From: VFKU01 sp964411925
Lineage (GTDB): Bacteria > Hydrogenedentota > Hydrogenedentia > Hydrogenedentales > GCA-2746185
Assembly: GCA_964411925.1 (NCBI GenBank)
Contig: CAYPNI010000057.1
Location: 1 to 26,894, forward strand
DNA: 26,894 bases
Direction: 5' to 3'
Positions 15,646-23,203 of the stretch are shown here, in pieces (the stretch's first letter is position 1; each line of letters opens with the position of its first letter). The notes below the pieces were generated by a model. It ran no database searches, was not told the origin of the DNA, and worked only from the letters and a program-made list of their open reading frames with translations. A program made the position numbers and the translations under genes.

Positions 15646-16920
15646 TCATCGCAGAATCGGCTGTGGGCGGAAGTAGGTTAGCGTGCGCCAGAGCCACTCG
15701 AACGGGCCCATGCGGAAGTAGTGCAGCCAGAGCGGCGACCAGACGAGTTGCAACAGCCAGATCGCGAGGACGACGAAGAACTGGCCGACGCGATCGACGT
15801 AGCCGAAGAGCCCGAGGCCGTGCCCGTAGAAAATCGCCGTACAGAGGATTGTTTGCATGAGATAGTTCGTGAACGCCATGCGGCCGGCCGCGGAAAACCG
15901 ATCGTAGAGCGAGAGGCCGAGCAGGGCCCGATCTGTGCGCGGCGCGCCGCGTCCGGTCAGGATGCGGACCTGGCACCAGATCATCACGGCGCCGGCGAGA
16001 CCGAAGGACATGACCACGCTGCCGGCGTCCACGCCGATCGAGCCGAACGATTCGACGAAGGGCGTATGCCAGCCGCGCTGGAAATTGTGCCAGACCTCCG
16101 CCGCGGTGAGGGGCAGGCCGACGAGCAGCGCAGCGGCAATCCAGGCGAGATACGCGCGCGCGTCGAGGCACGCGGAGAAGAATCCCGACTTATACAGGGC
16201 CATGCCGAGCAGCATGAAGCCACCCGTCCACCAAAACGTCATGTAGATGAACCCGATGGTTTCCATGCGTACGGAATAGTCGAACCGGCGCGGCCACTGT
16301 TCGATCCACGAGCCGCGGAACGCTTCGTTTTCCAGCGCGATGTCCTTGACTTCGTATTGCTGGAGCCACCGGGTGTAGTCGTCCTCGAGGTAGCTCGGCG
16401 GAAGATCGTCGAGGCGCCGATTCGCGTCGGCAGCCTGGGACCCGGCGAGGAAGAGGACGCCGAGGACGGCGAGCCAGCGCGCGGGCAGGCGCCGGAACGC
16501 GAAAATCAGCATGCCCGTGAGCGCGTAATGATAGAGGATGTCGCCGTACCAGAGTAGATAGCCGTGCAGCAGTCCGAAGATGAGCAGGACGAAGTTGCGC
16601 ATGAAGTGGATGCGGCGCGCGGGGCGATGACTCGCGCGCAGGCGGTCCCACAGGAGGACGATTCCCGCGCCGAAGAGCATGCTGAAAATGGCGATAAACT
16701 TGCCGCGGAAGAACAGGTGGCCTGTCAGCCAGACGGCGAAGTTCGCGCCGTGGAGGTCGCCGTAGGCCTGCGGATTGCCGTAGGCGGGCTCCGCCATCGA
16801 GTAACTCTGGATGTTCATGTAGAGGATGCCGAGTACGGCGACGCCGCGCAGCACGTCGAGCGGGACGAGCCGGGCGCTCTCCTCGACCGGCGCGGTCCGC
16901 AATGGCGGCGGAGCGGTCAC
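15646..16920 (-). CDS. DUF418 family multi-TM membrane protein
   Basis: This 424-residue integral membrane protein starts at GTG 16920, with GAGGAT about 8 bases upstream. The N-terminus carries the family motif R-L-V-P-L-D-V-L-R-G-V-A-V-L-G-I-L-Y-M-N (about 16-35). Roughly eight to ten TM helices follow, including F-R-G-K-F-I-A-I-F-S-M-L-F-G-A-G near 93-108. The C-terminus has the DUF418 signature W-S-P-L-W-L-H-Y-F-R-M-G-P-F-E-W-L-W-R and T-Y. Members are thought to be transporters or acyltransferase-like proteins, but no function is established. It is downstream of the DinB-like gene on the same strand, separated by 64 bases that contain a strong hairpin. Confidence 0.92.
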   Translation of the reverse strand: MTAPPPLRTAPVEESARLVPLDVLRGVAVLGILYMNIQSYSMAEPAYGNPQAYGDLHGANFAVWLTGHLFFRGKFIAIFSMLFGAGIVLLWDRLRASHRPARRIHFMRNFVLLIFGLLHGYLLWYGDILYHYALTGMLIFAFRRLPARWLAVLGVLFLAGSQAADANRRLDDLPPSYLEDDYTRWLQQYEVKDIALENEAFRGSWIEQWPRRFDYSVRMETIGFIYMTFWWTGGFMLLGMALYKSGFFSACLDARAYLAWIAAALLVGLPLTAAEVWHNFQRGWHTPFVESFGSIGVDAGSVVMSFGLAGAVMIWCQVRILTGRGAPRTDRALLGLSLYDRFSAAGRMAFTNYLMQTILCTAIFYGHGLGLFGYVDRVGQFFVVLAIWLLQLVWSPLWLHYFRMGPFEWLWRTLTYFRPQPILR

Positions 16921-16937
16921 CGTCGAATCCTCACGAA

Positions 16938-16976
16938 CGGCGGGCGCGGAGCACGAGCGTGGCGCCGCGCCCGCCG
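16938..16976 (-). terminator. Perfect 12-bp stem hairpin between dinB-like and DUF418 genes
   Basis: CGGCGGGCGCGG (16938-16949) pairs perfectly with CCGCGCCCGCCG (16965-16976) around a 15-base loop. It starts 9 bases past the DinB-like stop. Only TTCG, not a T-run, follows on the minus strand, so it may be a GC-only terminator or an attenuator for the DUF418 gene. Confidence 0.5.
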
Positions 16977-16984
16977 GGATGGCA

Positions 16985-17491
16985 TCAGCTGACGTAGCCC
17001 TTGAGCATGGCGAGCTGGCCGTGGTGGTGCGAGTCGTGCATCGCCATGCCGGTCAGGCCCTGGCCGAGTTTGCCGAAGAAACTGCGCACCTGATCCGGCA
17101 CGGGGCCGCGCAACTCGCCCGGAAGGTCGGAATCGGAAATGCCGCCGAGCAGTTCGATCGTGCGGCCGGCCGACTTGCGGTAACTCGCGAGGACTTCGTC
17201 CCAGGACGGGTATACGCTCGCGTCGGGCGACGGGTCGTCGCCGCCCATGATGCCCGGCGAGAACTTCTGGTTGTACTGCGCGCTGAGTTGCGGCGTGCCG
17301 CCGAGGAGCCAGGTGTTCGTGATCAGGTCAAGCGCGATGGCGAGGTGGCCCACCTGCCACAGCGCGTGCCCCTTACCCGGCTTAATCTGGACGAGACGCT
17401 TGTCCTGCGGGAACTTTTCGGCCAGTTTCGCCGTGCGATCGGTGGAGTACTTCACCATTTCCTTGAGGTATTCGACGCGTGGGTTGCTCAT
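16985..17491 (-). CDS. DinB-like four-helix metal-site protein
   Basis: This 168-residue soluble protein starts at ATG 17491, with GGAAGGGA about 6 bases upstream. Longer frames to 17611 run through the intergenic region. The DinB/YfiT-type metal site is visible as G-H-A-L-W-Q-V-G-H-L (His42/His49) and the C-terminal H152-D-S-H-H156-H-G-Q-L, the usual H-x3-H followed by G-Q. Members bind Zn or Ni and include thiol-S-transferases that use bacillithiol or mycothiol; many are damage-inducible or unknown. The protein is a close fit in length. The substrate is unknown. It is divergent from a MOSC protein gene with 161 bases between the starts. Confidence 0.85.
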   Translation of the reverse strand: MSNPRVEYLKEMVKYSTDRTAKLAEKFPQDKRLVQIKPGKGHALWQVGHLAIALDLITNTWLLGGTPQLSAQYNQKFSPGIMGGDDPSPDASVYPSWDEVLASYRKSAGRTIELLGGISDSDLPGELRGPVPDQVRSFFGKLGQGLTGMAMHDSHHHGQLAMLKGYVS

Positions 17492-17652
17492 GGCGGGTCC
17501 CTTCCGTTTAGAGTGGTCTGGTACTTGGCAGAGGTCGAAGAATACCGCAGAAACGTCCGGGGAAGAAACGGTCATCGCGGGCGGCGCGGCCTGGCCGGGA
17601 ACCCTGCGCATTGGGGTTGGGACATCAGAGACTCTGCGTGCGGGAGGAGGAC

Positions 17653-18117
17653 ATGGGCCAAAACCAGGGAAGAATAGCGTCGATCGCCATCAAGCCGGAC
17701 CACTACGCGCCGATGCGCGAGGTGGACGCGGCAGAAGTCGGCGAAGAGGGCATCGCCGGCAGCGCCTGGGCGACTTCCGTTCGGCGGGTGACGCTGCTGT
17801 TCGCGGAGCAGTGGGACGAGGTGCAACGCGAACTCGGCGCCACGATTCCGTGGCACACGCGGCGCGCGAACGTATTGGTGTCGGGACTGCATCCGCGCGA
17901 GCTGGTCAAGAAGCGCGTCCGGCTGGGTAGCGTCGAGCTCCGCGTCCACGGCGAGACGAAACCGTGCGGGCGGATGGACGAGGCGCACCCGGGCCTGAAG
18001 GCGGCGCTGAAGCCGGATTTGCGCGGCGGCGTGTACGGATCGGTCGTACGGGCGGGGCGGATCGCCGTGGGTGACACCGTTTCCGTGTTGGACGAGTCTC
18101 AAGACGGGTCCGAATAG
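17653..18117 (+). CDS. MOSC domain-containing protein
   Basis: This 154-residue single-domain protein starts at ATG 17653 behind a strong GGGAGGAGG (17642-17650). The MOSC fold is recognised by P-W-H-T-R-R-A-N-V-L-V-S-G-L (66-79), E-T-K-P-C105-G-R-M-D-E (101-110), H-P-G-L-K-A-A-L and the closing R-G-G-V-Y-G-S-V-V-R-A-G-R-I-A-V-G-D. Cys105 is the conserved MOSC cysteine. MOSC proteins handle activated sulfur bound to the molybdenum cofactor, as in Moco sulfurases and mARC-like reductases. Standalone bacterial versions mostly lack an assigned partner, and no molybdoenzyme gene is nearby. Confidence 0.92.
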   Translation: MGQNQGRIASIAIKPDHYAPMREVDAAEVGEEGIAGSAWATSVRRVTLLFAEQWDEVQRELGATIPWHTRRANVLVSGLHPRELVKKRVRLGSVELRVHGETKPCGRMDEAHPGLKAALKPDLRGGVYGSVVRAGRIAVGDTVSVLDESQDGSE

Positions 18118-18196
18118 GCGCGGCCGCCGGCGGTATATACCCATGCAGGCCGCGAGGAGTATGCTGGAGAGGCCAGCACAGGCAGGAGTGGCGCAG

Positions 18197-18682
18197 ATGG
18201 AACACTCGAATCGCCGGTACAGCGAAGACGAAGTCACGAGCATCATCCGGCACGCGCTGTCCCGCTCCGGCCCGAAGGACACCATCAGCCACGACGAACT
18301 CGTCGATATCGCGCGCGCGTCCGGGATTCCGGAGAGTAAACTCGAAAGCGCGATCGAGCACATGGAAACGACGGCGGTGTTCGACGACGCGAAGCGCGAC
18401 TGGATCCGGCGGCACCGCGCGGACTTTTTCAGCCATCTCACGGCCTATTGCATCGTCAACGGGTTCCTGCTGTTCGTCTATCTCGCGACGACGCGCGGCG
18501 GTTACTTCTGGGTCATCTGGCCGGTGATGGGCTGGGGGATCGGGATGGCGTTTCACTTCGTGGATACGTTTTTCGTGAGTGAGGACCGCATCGAACGCGG
18601 GGCGCATCGGCTTTTGAAGCGTAAACGCCGGAATGCGGCGCGCAAACGCGACGTCCTCGATCGCGAGGGCTACGAAGCCTAA
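18197..18682 (+). CDS. 2TM domain-containing protein with N-terminal helical domain
   Basis: This 161-residue protein uses ATG 18197, with AGGAG at 18184-18188 eight bases upstream; an in-frame GTG at 18188 overlaps that site. Residues 5-50 form a small helical domain (Y-S-E-D-E-V-T-S-I-I-R-H-A-L ... L-E-S-A-I) found N-terminal to 2TM segments in several bacterial regulators and envelope proteins. The 2TM module follows at about 72-125 (F-F-S-H-L-T-A-Y-C-I-V-N then F-W-V-I-W-P-V-M-G-W-G-I-G-M-A-F-H). The tail is strongly basic (L-K-R-K-R-R). The role is unknown; it is a small inner-membrane protein. Its stop abuts the stop of the convergent glutaredoxin gene with no gap. A TATGCT hexamer at 18160-18165 could be its -10 box. 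Confidence 0.85.
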   Translation: MEHSNRRYSEDEVTSIIRHALSRSGPKDTISHDELVDIARASGIPESKLESAIEHMETTAVFDDAKRDWIRRHRADFFSHLTAYCIVNGFLLFVYLATTRGGYFWVIWPVMGWGIGMAFHFVDTFFVSEDRIERGAHRLLKRKRRNAARKRDVLDREGYEA

Positions 18683-18937
18683 TCAGCGCGCGAACAGGCG
18701 CGCGGCGAACGCGTCTGAGTACGGCTGGCCGGGCTCATAACCCCGGACCCAGCGGCCGTCCACCACCAGATACGGCACGCCCTGTTTTCCTGTTCTCTCG
18801 CTCAACTCGGCGGCAAAATCCGGGTTCGCCTTGATGTCGCGCAATTCGTAGGGAATGGCGTGCCGGTCCATGTAGGACTTGAGCTTGTCGCAGTCGCTGC
18901 AGCGGGGCGCTGTATAGAGAAGCACGCGATCGTTCAT
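18683..18937 (-). CDS. Glutaredoxin family protein
   Basis: This 84-residue thioredoxin-fold protein has the redox motif C13-S-D-C16 after the first strand (V-L-L-Y-T-A-P-R) and the cis-proline segment G-V-P54-Y-L-V-V-D-G. The length is typical of small glutaredoxin/NrdH-like proteins. It should reduce disulfides in the cytoplasm, with glutathione or a thioredoxin reductase as donor. C-S-D-C is unlike the usual C-P-Y-C and resembles the variants seen in uncharacterised glutaredoxin-like proteins. The start ATG 18937 has only a distant GAGGA sequence upstream, so translation may be modest. Confidence 0.9.
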   Translation of the reverse strand: MNDRVLLYTAPRCSDCDKLKSYMDRHAIPYELRDIKANPDFAAELSERTGKQGVPYLVVDGRWVRGYEPGQPYSDAFAARLFAR

Positions 18938-19095
18938 TGGGCGGTTGTTCCTCGGTGAAGTTTACCTGATTCACGGTGGTAGGAAGAATACGAGCCATCG
19001 GGTTGATGGGACGCAGGTTCGGGCGGATTCGTGTATTCTTTGGCCGTTGAACGGGGATCGGAGGCGGCCACTGCGCGAGTGGGGCCGACCGCATC

Positions 19096-20106
19096 GTGCA
19101 CAACGACAAGACGCTGCGAAAATATGTGAGTTCAGGCGGGACGACGGTGTACAAGTTGCCCGTCGAGGCCTTCCCCAATCATGTCACGAACTGTTACCTC
19201 GTGATGACGGACCCCGTGACCCTGCTCGATACGGGATCGGGGTGGGACCAGTCGAACCGCGACCTCGTCGCGTGTTTCGAGGGGTTGAAGAGCGAGTTCG
19301 GCGAGACCGTCACCTTGCGAGACGTGGACCGCGTGATCCTGACGCACGGCCACATCGATCACTTCGGCGGCGTCAACTTCGTCGTGGAGGAATCCGCGGC
19401 GGACGTGTGCATTCACGAGCTGGACGCGAGCGTGATCCAGCACTTCCGCGAGCGGCTGCTGTATTCGTCCACGAGTGTGCATCTGTTTCTGCGGCGGTCG
19501 GGGCTGGATCGCGAGCGGATCGAGGCGCTGGTGCAGATGAACAAGTGGTCCAAGGACACGTTCAAGGCGCGGCCGGTGGACGAGATGTTCGTCGAGGGGC
19601 CGGTGCTGGGCGGGCCGCTGGTGGCGTATCACACGCCGGGGCATTGCCCGGGACAGGTCTGCCTGAAACTTGACGACATCCTGTTCACGGCGGACCACGT
19701 GCTCTCGCACATCACGCCGAACCAGTCGCCCGAGTCAATCACACGCTATACCGGGGTCGGGCATTACATGGAATCGCTGCGCAAGGTGCTGGGGATTCCG
19801 GGCGTTCGCATCGGCCTCGGGGGCCACGAAAACGAGATGCCGGAACTGGCCGAGCGCATTTATGCGACGCTCGGGTTTCACGAGCGGCGGCTGGACAAGA
19901 CGCTGAGCCTGCTCGACACGCCGAAGTCGATCGCGGAGACGTCGCTAGGCCTGTTCGGCGAGCGGATGGATTACCACATCCTGCTCGCGATGCTCGAGAC
20001 GGGGTCGCATCTCGAATACTTGTATGAGCGCGGCAAACTCGTCGTCGCGAACATCGACGAGATCGAACAGGACCCGGCCACCGTGCCGCTGTACCGGCAG
20101 GCCTGA
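19096..20106 (+). CDS. MBL-fold metallo-hydrolase
   Basis: This 336-residue protein has the metallo-beta-lactamase fold. The metal motif T-H84-G-H86-I-D88-H89-F-G-G follows the third strand, a later ligand is in H-T-P-G-H-C-P-G-Q (about 179-187), and an Asp/His ligand is in F-T-A-D-H-V-L-S-H. The C-terminal 90 residues are helical, like the winged-helix tail of LACTB2-type members, which suggests a hydrolase acting on thioesters, RNA or related esters rather than a beta-lactamase. GTG 19096 is the only upstream start in frame, but it has no clear ribosome-binding site, so the first residues are uncertain. The upstream gap of 158 bases separates it from the divergent glutaredoxin gene. Confidence 0.9.
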   Translation: MHNDKTLRKYVSSGGTTVYKLPVEAFPNHVTNCYLVMTDPVTLLDTGSGWDQSNRDLVACFEGLKSEFGETVTLRDVDRVILTHGHIDHFGGVNFVVEESAADVCIHELDASVIQHFRERLLYSSTSVHLFLRRSGLDRERIEALVQMNKWSKDTFKARPVDEMFVEGPVLGGPLVAYHTPGHCPGQVCLKLDDILFTADHVLSHITPNQSPESITRYTGVGHYMESLRKVLGIPGVRIGLGGHENEMPELAERIYATLGFHERRLDKTLSLLDTPKSIAETSLGLFGERMDYHILLAMLETGSHLEYLYERGKLVVANIDEIEQDPATVPLYRQA

Positions 20107-20149
20107 GTCCGCGGCCCAACCTATAGCGCCGCAGGGCGAACGGGCGCGT

Positions 20150-21001
20150 TCACCCCGCGAGCTGCGCCGGCCGGATGATCGCCGTATGCAGAATGCGCGC
20201 GAGCGTGCAGCCGTTTGCACCGAACGCGGCGAGGTCCAGGGTGACCATGTCGTGCCCGCGTCTGACGAACGATTCCGCGACGGACCCGCGCAGCCAGGTT
20301 TCCTCGCCGGGCTCCGGCAGCGCGAAGTGCGTCGTCTCGCTGGCCGTGTGAATCCACGGACCGAGCGCGACGTTTTCCGCGAGCAGGCGGTTTGCGCGTA
20401 CGGCGAGAAGCGCTGGGTGCCAGGGCGCGTTCGGTCCGGCGTAGATGGGCAGCGACTCGCGCAGTTCATCGAGCAGCGTGACCGGGGGCTCCGCGTGGGC
20501 CGGACGCAACCGATCGATTTTGAGCGATCCCATTACGGTGCCGGGCGGTAGCGCACTCGCACGCGGTTCACGTTTGACGGACGGCATCGGGTGGTGGGGA
20601 TAGCGCGAATGATCCAAATCCGGCTGTGCGTCGGGCGCGCCGGCCGCGCCGACGGCGCACAACGTTCCATCGGGGTTGCGCAATTCCAGTTTTACGCGCA
20701 GGGGCGCCTCGTTCTCGACGGTCGCGTGTACGGTCGCGGCTTCGCCGTCGTAGATCGGACGGATGAACTTCGCGCTCATCGTGCCCCGCGCGATCCAGTC
20801 CACGCCGAAGTCACGCGCCATGGGTACGCTCATGTAGGCGTAGAGCGCGACGCCCGGGACCAGGCCGCCGGTGAATCCGAGCTTCGCCGCGACTTCGTTG
20901 TCGTGAATCTTGTTGTCGGATTCCAGCGCGAAGTTGTATGCGATGACCGTGTGTGGCGCGAGCGCAGTGCCGGGTTGAATACGAGTTCGCGCGGACGTCA
21001 C
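20150..21001 (-). CDS. MaoC/hotdog-fold acyl dehydratase-like protein
   Basis: This 283-residue protein starts at GTG 21001, with GAGG five bases upstream; extension to 21148 would read through two dispersed repeats. Residues 18-120 look like a MaoC-type hotdog domain: D-N-K-I-H-D-N-E-V-A-A-K-L-G-F-T-G-G-L-V-P-G-V resembles the hydratase motif D-x-N-x-x-H-x-D-x-x-x-A ... G-F-x-G. A second hotdog-like half follows about 165-283, so the chain is a double-hotdog protein. Family members hydrate enoyl-CoA or act as thioesterases. No fatty-acid gene is nearby, so the substrate is open. It lies 43 bases from the convergent MBL gene. Confidence 0.75.
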   Translation of the reverse strand: MTSARTRIQPGTALAPHTVIAYNFALESDNKIHDNEVAAKLGFTGGLVPGVALYAYMSVPMARDFGVDWIARGTMSAKFIRPIYDGEAATVHATVENEAPLRVKLELRNPDGTLCAVGAAGAPDAQPDLDHSRYPHHPMPSVKREPRASALPPGTVMGSLKIDRLRPAHAEPPVTLLDELRESLPIYAGPNAPWHPALLAVRANRLLAENVALGPWIHTASETTHFALPEPGEETWLRGSVAESFVRRGHDMVTLDLAAFGANGCTLARILHTAIIRPAQLAG

Positions 21002-21081
21002 TGGAGCCTCGTGTCGACGCCTGGTTTGGCGTCCTCGCGAGGGCGGGGAACTCGATGGAGGGTGACAACGGCCTCGCGAAG

Positions 21082-21108
21082 AGATTCCCGCCTTCGCGGG
21101 AATGACAA
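21082..21108 (+). repeat. Dispersed hairpin repeat, family B, copy 2
   Basis: This 27-base copy has the full 7-bp stem TTCCCGC/GCGGGAA around CTTC and differs by one base from 6777-6803. It lies in the 299-base gap between two minus-strand genes that otherwise contains only family A repeats. Confidence 0.8.
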
Positions 21109-21130
21109 GGGGGGAGGCATCGGATGAGGA

Positions 21131-21166
21131 GATTGCTTCGTCGCACACCCCGCTCCTCGCAATGAC
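21131..21166 (+). repeat. Dispersed repeat family A, copy 4 (plus a partial copy)
   Basis: This is a 36-base core with one mismatch from the copy at 15491. A truncated 3' half-copy follows at 21175-21193 (ACCCGCTCCGCGCAATGAC), and a shorter remnant TTCTTCGCAATG is near 21288-21299. No gene is supported between 21002 and 21300. Confidence 0.85.
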
Positions 21167-21300
21167 GGGAGGGGACCCGCTCCGCGCAATGACGACGTGC
21201 GGTCCGTTCCCCGCAGTGAAGGGGCGGTGAACGCGTTTCGCGATGTCGTCACAAGACTACTTCCGTACAACGACGGGATTTGACCGATTCTTCGCAATGG

Positions 21301-22923
21301 CTATTCTTTGACGACCGGCAGTACGATGGCGCTGGCGTGCGTGGGGTCGTGGTAGACGGAGTTGGTCGCGATGCGCGGCGGGATCGTGTTCTCGCCGGGC
21401 GCCTCGCCGGTGTTGGGGTTGACCTCGAATCGGCGGAAATTGCTCGAGGAAACATGCACGGCGATCCTGTGTCCCTTCTCGAAGGTAATCGCGGTTGACC
21501 ACAGATCGATTTCGAGCTTCTCCGGCACGCCCGGCGTCATCATTTTGACGTCTTCCGCATTGCGGCCGAAGCGGTAACGTGCACGCAGCGGGTTATCGAG
21601 CACGATGGCTTCGTAACCGTCCGGGTAGACGTCCACGAGTTTCGCCATGAAGTCTGTGTCCGGGCCGTCCGTCGCGGCCCAGAGTTCGACGGTCACGTGG
21701 CCCGCCACGACGACGTCTTCCGTGAGCGGAGGGGTCTCGAAGCGCAGGTAGTCCGGCCGATCGCCGATCGCGCGCTGATCCATCGGGCCGAGTTCGCCGC
21801 CGAGATTGGCGCCGCCGACGGTCGGCACCGGGTTTTCCGGGTCGAAGCGGTAGGTCGTGGGTGAATTGGTTTCATTCGGAGCCGTCATCGTGAGTCCGCC
21901 GCCGGGTTGCAGGAAAAACCGCGTGGGTTCGCTCGCGGGCGGCCATGACGCGGCATCAATCCATCGGTTCTTATCGGTCGCGTGGCCCTCGCGCGCGGCG
22001 GCCATCATGTAATAGCGCACGGCGGGCTCTGCCATGATGCCGTTGTCATCGCCCTTGAGCCAGTGATCGAACCAGCGGCGTTCGTAATCCCAGAAGCCGC
22101 CGAGACTGCCGCCGTCGGCGTAGGCGAGGTCGCCCGAGAGCGCGCCATGGCCGAACGGTCCCATGAGTAGCTTTTGCGTTCCCCGCGCGCCCGGCTGGCC
22201 TTCGTTTTGCAGGTACATGAAATTGTTCAGGTTGCCCTGCGAGAAAATGTCGTACCAACCGCCGACATTGTAGATCGGGATGTCCACGGTGTCGCGGTGA
22301 AACTGGAAATCCGTCTCGCGCCAGCGTTCATCCATCACGACGCGTTTCTTGAGCGCGGGAATCTGATCGGCCGCGCCCTGCCGGCGCATCCAGTCGCCCG
22401 CGTGGCTTTCCTTGAATACGCCGCCGATGAATCGCGACTGGTTGAACAGGCCCTCTGGCGCGACGATTACGAACGCCGCGACGAGGTGAGGCGGATTGGC
22501 CGCCGCGGCGAGGTTGCCGGCGATGCCCATGGCGGAAGCGCCCGTGATCCCGACTTTGCCGTTGCACCAGGGTTGCGCGGCGATCCATTCGACCGTGTCG
22601 AAGCCGTCGGGCATGTCGTCCTCGAACGGGTGATACTCGCCCTCGGATTTGAAGATCCCGCGCGAGTCCTGCGTGATGTACGCGTAGCCCGCCGCGGTGT
22701 AGCGGCCCGCTGCGCCGCCGTAGCGATCCTTGCCGTAGGGCGTGCGCGTGACGACGGCCGGCCAGGGGCCCTCCCCTTCCGGCAGATAGACGCTGGTGGC
22801 GAGATGCACGCCGTCGCGCATCTCCACCATGTATTCCTGCTCGGTCTGCGTCGCGGCAAATGCGAGACCGGAGACGAGGGCGGCATACAGAACCAATGGG
22901 ACGGCGAAGCGGCGAGGTGTCAT
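21301..22923 (-). CDS. Secreted CocE/NonD family hydrolase (X-Pro dipeptidyl-peptidase type)
   Basis: This 540-residue protein carries a signal peptide (residues 1-23, ending A-F-A-A) and an alpha/beta-hydrolase domain typical of CocE/NonD. The nucleophile is Ser130 in G-I-T-G-A-S-A-M-G, the acid is probably Asp225 in G-G-W-Y-D-I-F-S-Q-G, and the base is His259 in M-G-P-F-G-H-G. The C-terminal half is the jelly-roll domain with L-R-F-E-T-P-P-L-T-E-D-V, V-A-G-H-V-T-V-E-L-W-A-A-T-D and the closing S-S-S-N-F-R-R-F-E-V-N-P-N-T-G. Such enzymes cleave esters, amides or Xaa-Pro peptides in the periplasm. ATG 22923 has AGGAG eight bases upstream and a good promoter further up. Confidence 0.95.
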   Translation of the reverse strand: MTPRRFAVPLVLYAALVSGLAFAATQTEQEYMVEMRDGVHLATSVYLPEGEGPWPAVVTRTPYGKDRYGGAAGRYTAAGYAYITQDSRGIFKSEGEYHPFEDDMPDGFDTVEWIAAQPWCNGKVGITGASAMGIAGNLAAAANPPHLVAAFVIVAPEGLFNQSRFIGGVFKESHAGDWMRRQGAADQIPALKKRVVMDERWRETDFQFHRDTVDIPIYNVGGWYDIFSQGNLNNFMYLQNEGQPGARGTQKLLMGPFGHGALSGDLAYADGGSLGGFWDYERRWFDHWLKGDDNGIMAEPAVRYYMMAAAREGHATDKNRWIDAASWPPASEPTRFFLQPGGGLTMTAPNETNSPTTYRFDPENPVPTVGGANLGGELGPMDQRAIGDRPDYLRFETPPLTEDVVVAGHVTVELWAATDGPDTDFMAKLVDVYPDGYEAIVLDNPLRARYRFGRNAEDVKMMTPGVPEKLEIDLWSTAITFEKGHRIAVHVSSSNFRRFEVNPNTGEAPGENTIPPRIATNSVYHDPTHASAIVLPVVKE

Positions 22924-22950
22924 CGGAGGCGCTCCTGATCTGGGATCGCC

Positions 22951-22979
22951 AGCATAGACCCGACAAATGCGGGACTCAA
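22951..22979 (-). promoter_or_regulatory. Promoter of the CocE/NonD hydrolase gene
   Basis: On the minus strand TTGAGT (22979-22974) and TATGCT (22956-22951) are exactly 17 bases apart. The predicted transcription start is near 22945, about 22 bases before the ATG, leaving room for the AGGAG site. Confidence 0.6.
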
Positions 22980-23020
22980 CGGGCGGGGCGGAAAGAACAT
23001 CAGGCTCGACCGCCGGCCGA

Positions 23021-23203
23021 TTAACTACATTTATAAGTACTATAACTTAAAGTTTAAAATTGAGAGTCAAAAAATGAAGTACAAATTACATATATATTGA
23101 CAATTAGTATCTACAAATGATAAATAGCGCCGAGGTAAAAACGACTTTCGGCATATATAACTCAATAAACACAATGATTGACATCAAAAATTAGTCAAAA
23201 TAT
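23021..23203. other. AT-rich island upstream of and into the wHTH gene
   Basis: By hand count only 45 of the 180 bases from 23021 to 23200 are G or C (25%), against strongly GC-rich sequence on both sides. Edges are sharp: GGCCGA before 23021 and CGACGCTCAG from 23204. It holds repeated words: CATATATA at 23089 and 23152, TTGACA at 23097 and 23178, AGTCAAAA at 23065 and 23193, and a TTATA/TATAA dyad at 23031-23045. It holds no ORF above a few codons. It includes the start codon and first nine codons of the downstream regulator. Confidence 0.9.
23097..23124 (+). promoter_or_regulatory. Candidate promoter of the wHTH module
   Basis: TTGACA at 23097-23102, a perfect -35 hexamer, is followed 16 bases later by GATAAA (23119-23124). 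A second TTGACA at 23178-23183 has TATCGA 17 bases downstream (23201-23206), but that would start transcription inside the gene. Confidence 0.4.

Noticed and set aside
19034..19039. TATTCT as a -10 box for the MBL gene (and its mirror at 18985-18990 for the glutaredoxin gene)
   Set aside because: No -35 hexamer sits at 16-18 bases on either strand, so the promoters could not be supported.
23174..23194. Short ORF starting at ATG 23174 in the AT-rich island
   Set aside because: It ends after six codons and has no ribosome-binding site.
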